Positions 37,301 to 41,988 of a DNA stretch of 41,988 nucleotides are shown piece by piece. Within the stretch, counting starts at the first letter, position 1. The number at the start of each line of letters is the position of its first letter. The DNA is from Desulfobacteraceae bacterium (GTDB lineage Bacteria > Desulfobacterota > Desulfobacteria > Desulfobacterales > Desulfosalsimonadaceae): the NCBI GenBank assembly GCA_011390465.1, contig JAABSH010000033.1, positions 1 to 41,988 on the forward strand. Direction: 5' to 3'. The notes beneath the pieces are model-generated. The model saw only the letters and a list, made by a program, of their open reading frames with translations. It made no database searches and was not told the DNA's origin. A program made the position numbers and the translations under genes.

Positions 37301-39598
37301 ATGATGGATCGGGAAAAGTTGCTGGACATGGGGTGCGATTGGCTGCTGTATTCCAATTTTTTTGTTTATCTGGATACAGAAGGGCAGAACGCGGTTCTAA
37401 GCGCCATGACACTCCGCGATTATGCCGCCAACGCGGTACTGATCAAAAACGGCAGCCCTCCGAAGGGCATTAATATTATTGTTTCCGGAGAAGTCGCGGT
37501 AACGGTTCCTTCCGCAGAAAGCAAGTTATCCTCCAGAGGGGTCCGTCTGGGTCCCGGCCATTTGATCGGCGAACGTTCTGTTCTCCTTGAAAGCGCCACC
37601 ATTGCGGATGTCCGGGCGCTCAGCCCTGCGCGCTGTCTGTATCTTTCTGCCCCAAAGTTGAAAAATTTTTTGCAGCAGTTTGAATCCCTGCGACACTATG
37701 TTGAAAATTTAATGGCCATCCGGGAGCGGGCCGGCGAACTGTCTGATATTCTTGCCATGCCAATGCTTTTGCGGGATCTTAATCAGAGTGGTATTGATTA
37801 CCTGCTGCAGGCCTCCCAAATACGAAAAGTTCATCGCGATACCCGGATCATCCGGGCCGGGGAAAAGGATCAGGATGTTTACGTGGTGGTGAGCGGTGCA
37901 GTCTCCATCCGTGTTCCTGAAGAAACCGGAAAAGGGCTTCCGCTTGCCTCCGGAGACAGGGGGTTTCTTTTTGGTGAATGGTCGGTTTTATATGCCCAGC
38001 CCCGGTCCGCAGATGTCTTTATGGATGAGGATGGCGAAATTCTGGTCATTCCCGGCGCAACCTTTGCCGCCTACATGCAGCAGCATCCCCGGATGCGCCG
38101 GGCAGTGGAGAAGCAGCGCGCCCCCCAATGGACTTCCAAAACAGTTCATACCCAGGTAATCACCTTTGCCGGCACCACCTTGGAGCAGGAAACGGCTGTC
38201 CTGGCCTATGGAACCGCAGGGGTTCTTGGACGCCAGGGCATTGAACAGAATGGAGAACAGGGCTGTGAAACCGTATTGATTGATTTTGGCTGGGACCACA
38301 CCGCATCCCGTCTTGGTTTTGCCACTAAAAAGAAAAATATCGGCGGTCTCTGGGTTAAAGCGGCAAAAACTCCGACACCCTGGCCGTTTCAGGTTCTAAT
38401 CCCCAAAAATACCGGGCAGCTGGCAGTTCTTTTGAGCCGGTTGCGCGGAAAAGTCCAACAGATTGTGATTGCATCCCCTTGGCAAAAGCCTTGCAGGGAA
38501 GCACTCAAAGGTGCGGATACCGTTGTAACCGTTTCTGATGATCGTAAATCCGCCCATGCCATTGAAAAACGATGGGGGCAGCTTCATATCCAGGCATTTC
38601 GTCTTGGCAACAGGGCAGCGGGTGATACCCTATCCGGTGTTGTCCCCCATGAGGTTCGTTTTTTTGACGATCACGGCTTAGCCGAAGGATTCTGGCGGAA
38701 TAAAACATGGGATGTTTTGACGAATGCGGATAATTCTATTGGTGAAACCTGCTGCCGGATTGTCCGGATTATTAAAGGCCGCAGCGTGGGCATTGCTCTG
38801 GGCGGGGGCGCGGCCTGGGGATCCGCCCATGTGGGCCTGATACGCACAATGATTGCCCATGGCATGCCCATTGATTATGTGGCGGGAAGTTCAGCCGGTG
38901 CGATGGTTGCCGGTTTTTATGCCGGTGGCGGCATAGCGGCCATTGAAGAGATGCTGCGCCGGAAATGGCTGATTACGCCGGTGGCGGCGTCCTGTCTGGT
39001 CAATTCTTATCCGCTTCAATGGATGATAAAGCAGGTTATCGGAAATCTAAGGGTTCACGAGACCCGCATTCCTTTTTATCCCATTGTTACGGATATTCAC
39101 AACGGAAACGAGGTTATCATTACCAGAGGAAGCGTTGCCTCAGCCGTCAGAATGTCTTGCGGCCTGCCCGGTCTTTTTCCGGCTGTCTGTAAAGGGGAGT
39201 TCCGGTATATCGATGGCGGGGTTTCCAATAATGTCCCGGCCTCCGTGGTCCGACAGGCCGGGGCCGATTTCGTGGTGGCATCCAACGTGATTCCGTCCAG
39301 TCCCTCCCGGAGGAAACCGATATCCAAAAACCAGGTGGTCAATTGGCTGTCCGGCCAGACCATCGGCCGGGCCAATGATCTGATGCGATCTTTGTTTCTG
39401 CTGTTCTGGCGGGCAGGCTGCGACCGGAGCCGGCATGCGGATTATCTTATTGATCTGGCGCCTTCAAATTATCTGCCAACGGATTTTCATAAATCCGACA
39501 AAATGGCGGATCAGGCCTGTGCGCTGGCCGAATCCCATATGCCGTTTATTCTGGATGCCTATAATGCCGATAAAAACCATAATCATGCCTTGCCATGA
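37301..39598 (+). CDS. Patatin-like phospholipase with two cyclic-nucleotide-binding domains (NTE-like)
   Basis: A 765-residue protein resembling bacterial neuropathy-target-esterase-like enzymes. CNB domain 1 covers about residues 20-130 (GINIIVSGEVAVTV; GHLIGERSVLL). CNB domain 2 covers about 160-270 (DVYVVVSGAVSIRV; FLFGEWSVLYAQPRSADV). A middle Rossmann-like segment follows (PWPFQVLIPKNTGQLAVLL). The patatin domain has GIALGGGAAWGSAHVG (oxyanion loop, about 501), GSSAG with nucleophile Ser531, and DGG with Asp638, so the dyad is complete. It hydrolyses lysophospholipids or related esters in characterised relatives. ATG 37304 is an equally good start; the SD is weak. The gene begins 43 nt after the CoA-transferase/GNAT gene, probably co-transcribed. 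Confidence 0.88.
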   Translation: MMDREKLLDMGCDWLLYSNFFVYLDTEGQNAVLSAMTLRDYAANAVLIKNGSPPKGINIIVSGEVAVTVPSAESKLSSRGVRLGPGHLIGERSVLLESATIADVRALSPARCLYLSAPKLKNFLQQFESLRHYVENLMAIRERAGELSDILAMPMLLRDLNQSGIDYLLQASQIRKVHRDTRIIRAGEKDQDVYVVVSGAVSIRVPEETGKGLPLASGDRGFLFGEWSVLYAQPRSADVFMDEDGEILVIPGATFAAYMQQHPRMRRAVEKQRAPQWTSKTVHTQVITFAGTTLEQETAVLAYGTAGVLGRQGIEQNGEQGCETVLIDFGWDHTASRLGFATKKKNIGGLWVKAAKTPTPWPFQVLIPKNTGQLAVLLSRLRGKVQQIVIASPWQKPCREALKGADTVVTVSDDRKSAHAIEKRWGQLHIQAFRLGNRAAGDTLSGVVPHEVRFFDDHGLAEGFWRNKTWDVLTNADNSIGETCCRIVRIIKGRSVGIALGGGAAWGSAHVGLIRTMIAHGMPIDYVAGSSAGAMVAGFYAGGGIAAIEEMLRRKWLITPVAASCLVNSYPLQWMIKQVIGNLRVHETRIPFYPIVTDIHNGNEVIITRGSVASAVRMSCGLPGLFPAVCKGEFRYIDGGVSNNVPASVVRQAGADFVVASNVIPSSPSRRKPISKNQVVNWLSGQTIGRANDLMRSLFLLFWRAGCDRSRHADYLIDLAPSNYLPTDFHKSDKMADQACALAESHMPFILDAYNADKNHNHALP

Positions 39599-39649
39599 TG
39601 CACTTCAAGCATTCTCACGTTTAACTTTTCCGGTTTATCCGGGGCAGGG

Positions 39650-40147
39650 TCAGGGATTGGCTCTGGAAGGGGCATATTGATGAAAATCAGGCAGCCGGCG
39701 CAGGCTTTCATAGAGTGCAATGCCTACGGAAGTGGAAAGATTCAGGCTTCGGATGTGGCGGGTGATGGGAATGTGAAACGTGGCGTCATGGCTGAATTTT
39801 TGCCGGATATTTTCCGGAATGCCCCGGGTTTCAGAGCCGAAAATTAAATACAGGTTTTCGGGTTTGGGCAGGTTCCAGAGGGGATGTTTTCCGGTTTTGG
39901 AAAACAGAACAATTTTTTCCTGTCCTGTCAGGCATCGGGTTTCAAATTCCGCAAAATTATGCCAGACTGAAAGGTTCACATTTGGCCAGTAGTCCAGTCC
40001 GGCCCGTTTCACTTCCCGGCTGCCCAGGGAAAAGCCCAAAGGTTCGATCAGGTGGAGGCAGGCTCCGGCACCAATGCAGGTTCTGCCGATATTGCCGGTG
40101 TTCCAGTGAATTTCCGGATGGATGAGAACCACATGACGTTCTATCAT
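39650..40147 (-). CDS. trmL: tRNA (cytidine/uridine-34 2'-O)-methyltransferase TrmL
   Basis: An SPOUT methyltransferase of 165 residues that modifies the wobble base of leucine tRNAs in characterised homologues. The SpoU motifs are complete: HPEIHWNTGNIGRTC (motif 1), NLYLIFGSETRGIP (motif 2) and RSLNLSTSVGIALYESL (motif 3, the knot). I choose ATG 40147, which gives the family N-terminus MIERHVVLIHPEI, over the TTG at 40162. It follows the pyruvate-kinase-like gene by 32 nt on the minus strand and is convergent with the patatin gene, 51 bp away. Confidence 0.92.
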   Translation of the reverse strand: MIERHVVLIHPEIHWNTGNIGRTCIGAGACLHLIEPLGFSLGSREVKRAGLDYWPNVNLSVWHNFAEFETRCLTGQEKIVLFSKTGKHPLWNLPKPENLYLIFGSETRGIPENIRQKFSHDATFHIPITRHIRSLNLSTSVGIALYESLRRLPDFHQYAPSRANP

Positions 40148-40179
40148 GGCGCAGGCCTGCAAAACAGCATGGCGAAAAC

Positions 40180-40749
40180 TTAAAATTTTCTGGGTTTGCA
40201 GATGATTTCCCGGATGCGGAGGTCGAAAAAATTGGACTGGTGGGCGGGTTTGACGACCAGGGCCGTATCCGCCCCCCTGGAAGTGCCGCCGATGGAGATG
40301 ATGTCGCTACCGGTCAGGGTTCCGGCATCTGCGGCCATGACAGCAATTTCAACCGCCACTTTGGTGCCGTGACCGAGCAGCCTTAACGTGTCTGCAATGA
40401 GCAGCACCGGGTAGCTGCCGGTGTATTTTTTGGCAATGGACCGTTCCACCCCGGAGAGCGCGTGGGACGCCTGCACCACCCGCACCCCTTCTGCTTCCAG
40501 GTCTTTTTTCACATCCTCTTTCATGGTTTTTTGAAAGGGCTCCCGAAAACCGCAATGATACGTGACCGCTGTAATTTTAAACCCTTTGAAAATTTCCATG
40601 GCCTTATACGCGGTTTCTCCGGTGGTGGAGGCAATCACCACCTCGTTTAATCCCAGTTCTTTGCCCCGATCACAGGCAAATTCAAGGGTCTGCTGAGTAT
40701 TGACGGTGCCGGGTTCTTCAAAATGCGTAAATAATGTTCCCATGCTCAT
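40180..40749 (-). CDS. Stand-alone pyruvate kinase C-terminal (alpha/beta) domain protein
   Basis: A 189-residue cytosolic protein corresponding only to the allosteric C-terminal domain of pyruvate kinase (PK_C). It opens with a conserved extension (FEEPGTVNTQQTLEFACDRG), then VVIASTTGETAYKAMEIFKG and ITAVTYHCGFREPFQK, and ends with ISIGGTSRGADTALVVKPA. It lacks the catalytic TIM barrel, so it is not a pyruvate kinase. Such stand-alone proteins occur in archaea and deltaproteobacteria; their role is unknown, perhaps ligand binding. AAGG lies about 9 nt before ATG 40749; ATG 40743 is an alternative. It is the first gene of a probable unit with trmL. Confidence 0.85.
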   Translation of the reverse strand: MSMGTLFTHFEEPGTVNTQQTLEFACDRGKELGLNEVVIASTTGETAYKAMEIFKGFKITAVTYHCGFREPFQKTMKEDVKKDLEAEGVRVVQASHALSGVERSIAKKYTGSYPVLLIADTLRLLGHGTKVAVEIAVMAADAGTLTGSDIISIGGTSRGADTALVVKPAHQSNFFDLRIREIICKPRKF

Positions 40750-40788
40750 GGCTCAGATCCTTGTTAAGGGTTTGTATTCATTTAAGGA

Positions 40789-40938
40789 CGGCTTTGTAAA
40801 AAGTCCAAATTCTTTGTTGCGCTGCATCCCCCGCTGCTTCAGCGTACGCCAAGTACGCATCATTGCTCGGGATTTGCGCGCCTCGAATTTGGAGCTTTTT
40901 TCTTTGCCGTCGAAATCCGACTTTTTACGGTTGCATCA
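40789..40938. repeat. Foldback repeat element, left copy (107-bp arm 40832-40938)
   Basis: An element of about 150 bp with imperfect terminal inverted repeats (GTAAAAAGTCC near 40799, CGACTTTTTACGG near 40918) and a central hairpin GCGTAC-GCCAA-GTACGC (40842-40858). Positions 40832-40938 are the exact reverse complement of 41881-41987. It resembles MITE-like intergenic repeats of Desulfobacterota (recognition only). Confidence 0.85.
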
Positions 40939-40978
40939 TTTAAGAGATATATTATAAAAAATATAAAATAGACTCATG

Positions 40979-41008
40979 GATGCCGTCAAGGGAAATTCAG
41001 ACGGCATC
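40979..41008 (+). promoter_or_regulatory. 5' leader hairpin of the amidohydrolase gene
   Basis: GATGCCGTC (40979-40987), a 12-nt loop, GACGGCATC (41000-41008): a perfect 9-bp stem. CTGCAAAGCAG (41008-41018) follows, then the SD AAGGAGG. It could affect translation or mRNA stability. A weak promoter (TTGCAT 40931, TATAAA 40953) overlaps the end of the repeat. Confidence 0.5.
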
Positions 41009-41035
41009 TGCAAAGCAGATTCAAGGAGGAAGATA

Positions 41036-41875
41036 ATGATAATTGATGTTCATACCCATATATTTTCGAAAAATGTCTGCGCCGGCCGGGAAGCGTATTT
41101 TGACGGAGAGGCCCCGTTCCGGCTGTTGTACGACTCCCCCAAATCCCGCCTGATCACAGCTGATGATTTGGTGAATTTCATGGATGAGTATGGCGTGGAC
41201 AAGTCGGTCACGTTTGGATTTCCATGGAAAAAACCGGCCTATTACAAGGAGAATAATGATGCGGTCCTCGACGGGGTGGCCCGGTTCCCGGACCGGCTCA
41301 TCGGGCTTTGCTGCGTGGATGCAGATGATCCCGGGGCGGCCGCGGAAGTGGAGCGGTGTCTGGCGGCCGGCATGTCCGGTGTGGGCGAGCTGGCATTTTA
41401 TCAGTCCGGCATTGAAGCGGACGCCCTGGAGCGGCTGGCGCCGATCATGGCCTTGTGCCGGCAGAAAAATGCGCCGGTGATGATTCACACCAATGAGCCG
41501 GTGGGGCATCTGTATCCCGGGAAAACCCCCAACACCCTGGCCCAGATTTACCAGCTGGCCAAAACTTTTCCGGACAATAAACTGATCCTGGCGCACTGGG
41601 GCGGGGGCATCTTTTTTTATACCCTGCTGAAAAAGGAAGTCACGGACACCCTGGCAAATGTGTATTACGATACAGCGGCGTCCCCGTTTTTATATACTCC
41701 GGAGATATATCAGGCGGCAAAAAACATGGCCGGTCTGGACAAAATTCTGTTTGGCACGGATTTTCCCCTGATCAAACCGGAACGCTATTTTCGGGACATG
41801 GACGCCGCCGGGTTGACGACAGGGGAAAAGCAGAAGATCTGCGGCGAAAATACCGCAACGCTGTTTAATCTTTAA
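41036..41875 (+). CDS. Amidohydrolase-2 family metal-dependent hydrolase
   Basis: A TIM-barrel amidohydrolase of 279 residues. The metal motifs are DVHTH (His6, His8), GELAF with a Glu, MIHTNEP, LILAHWGGG and the catalytic Asp in LFGTDFPL. The family includes decarboxylases such as ACMSD and various hydrolases; the substrate cannot be read from the sequence. ATG 41036 is chosen because AAGGAGG precedes it and the protein then starts at MIIDVHTHIF; the frame opening at 40976 runs through the leader hairpin. The gene stands alone between two inverted 107-bp repeats, and its stop is only 5 nt from the right-hand repeat. Confidence 0.88.
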   Translation: MIIDVHTHIFSKNVCAGREAYFDGEAPFRLLYDSPKSRLITADDLVNFMDEYGVDKSVTFGFPWKKPAYYKENNDAVLDGVARFPDRLIGLCCVDADDPGAAAEVERCLAAGMSGVGELAFYQSGIEADALERLAPIMALCRQKNAPVMIHTNEPVGHLYPGKTPNTLAQIYQLAKTFPDNKLILAHWGGGIFFYTLLKKEVTDTLANVYYDTAASPFLYTPEIYQAAKNMAGLDKILFGTDFPLIKPERYFRDMDAAGLTTGEKQKICGENTATLFNL

Positions 41876-41880
41876 TTATT

Positions 41881-41988
41881 TGATGCAACCGTAAAAAGTC
41901 GGATTTCGACGGCAAAGAAAAAAGCTCCAAATTCGAGGCGCGCAAATCCCGAGCAATGATGCGTACTTGGCGTACGCTGAAGCAGCGA
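41881..41988. repeat. Foldback repeat element, right copy (cut by window end)
   Basis: Positions 41881-41987 are an exact inverted copy of 40832-40938. Base 41988 is the first mismatch, and the rest of the element lies beyond the window. Both copies turn the same TGATGCAACC end toward the amidohydrolase gene. Confidence 0.9.

Noticed and set aside
40180-40749. Pyruvate kinase gene fragment
   Set aside because: The ORF is intact, has its own SD and a conserved N-terminal extension, so it is a stand-alone PK_C-type protein rather than a remnant.

Overview
The window looks like chromosome of an anaerobic, sulfate-reducer-like deltaproteobacterium (Desulfobacterota, probably Desulfobacterales). 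This is inferred from gene content (a Feo ferrous-iron operon with a Fur-FeoA fusion, a CoA-transferase/GNAT fusion, a giant repeat-rich surface protein ending in a Gly-Ser-Cys-Phe-Ile tail), from the style of the interspersed foldback repeats, and from a probable selenocysteine codon. The taxon cannot be proved from the sequence alone. No rRNA, tRNA, CRISPR array, transposase, integrase or phage gene was seen.

Layout. 1-3.6 kb: a REP-like hairpin, an MltA-type lytic transglycosylase, and convergent to it a two-gene unit (AI-2E-type permease, then an MFS carrier). 3.56-4.12 kb: a non-coding stretch with a foldback repeat and a structured promoter region. 4.1-8.3 kb: a DUF1573 protein whose reading frame is crossed by one in-frame UGA (a probable selenoprotein), a HAD phosphatase and DNA polymerase I. 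8.3-9.8 kb: repeats, a 58-residue conserved-looking small protein and a SEC-C methionine aminopeptidase. 9.9-13.3 kb: Fur-FeoA fusion, FeoA and FeoB, closed by a strong terminator shared with convergent clpB (13.4-16.0 kb). 16.3-18.5 kb: a GAF/HD-GYP protein and a second HD phosphohydrolase. 18.6-35.3 kb: a TPR plus beta-barrel outer-membrane protein, a FecR-domain protein and a gene of about 14.1 kb for a surface protein of about 4,690 residues. 35.4-39.6 kb: acetyl-CoA hydrolase/transferase fused to GNAT, and a cyclic-nucleotide-binding patatin. 39.65-40.75 kb (minus strand): a pyruvate-kinase C-terminal-like protein and TrmL. 41.0-41.9 kb: an amidohydrolase bracketed by 107-bp perfect inverted repeats.

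How the genes may work together. The 18.6-35.3 kb genes look like a surface-display locus. The TPR-plus-barrel protein has the architecture of Slam-type outer-membrane translocators, the FecR protein is a plausible periplasmic partner, and the giant protein has a signal peptide but no translocator of its own. The two HD proteins just upstream could tie the locus to cyclic-nucleotide signalling. The feo genes form a self-contained iron-uptake operon carrying its own candidate metal-sensing regulator.

The strongest candidates for something undescribed are: (1) UGA at 4338-4340 in the conserved Cys-Gly-Cys motif of a DUF1573 protein, followed by a perfect 7-bp hairpin at bacterial SECIS spacing; (2) the Slam-like/FecR/giant-protein locus with its 1,899-bp internal tandem duplication; (3) a Fur-FeoA fusion with a 12-nt minisatellite inside its DNA-binding domain; (4) the amidohydrolase cassette between perfect inverted repeats.
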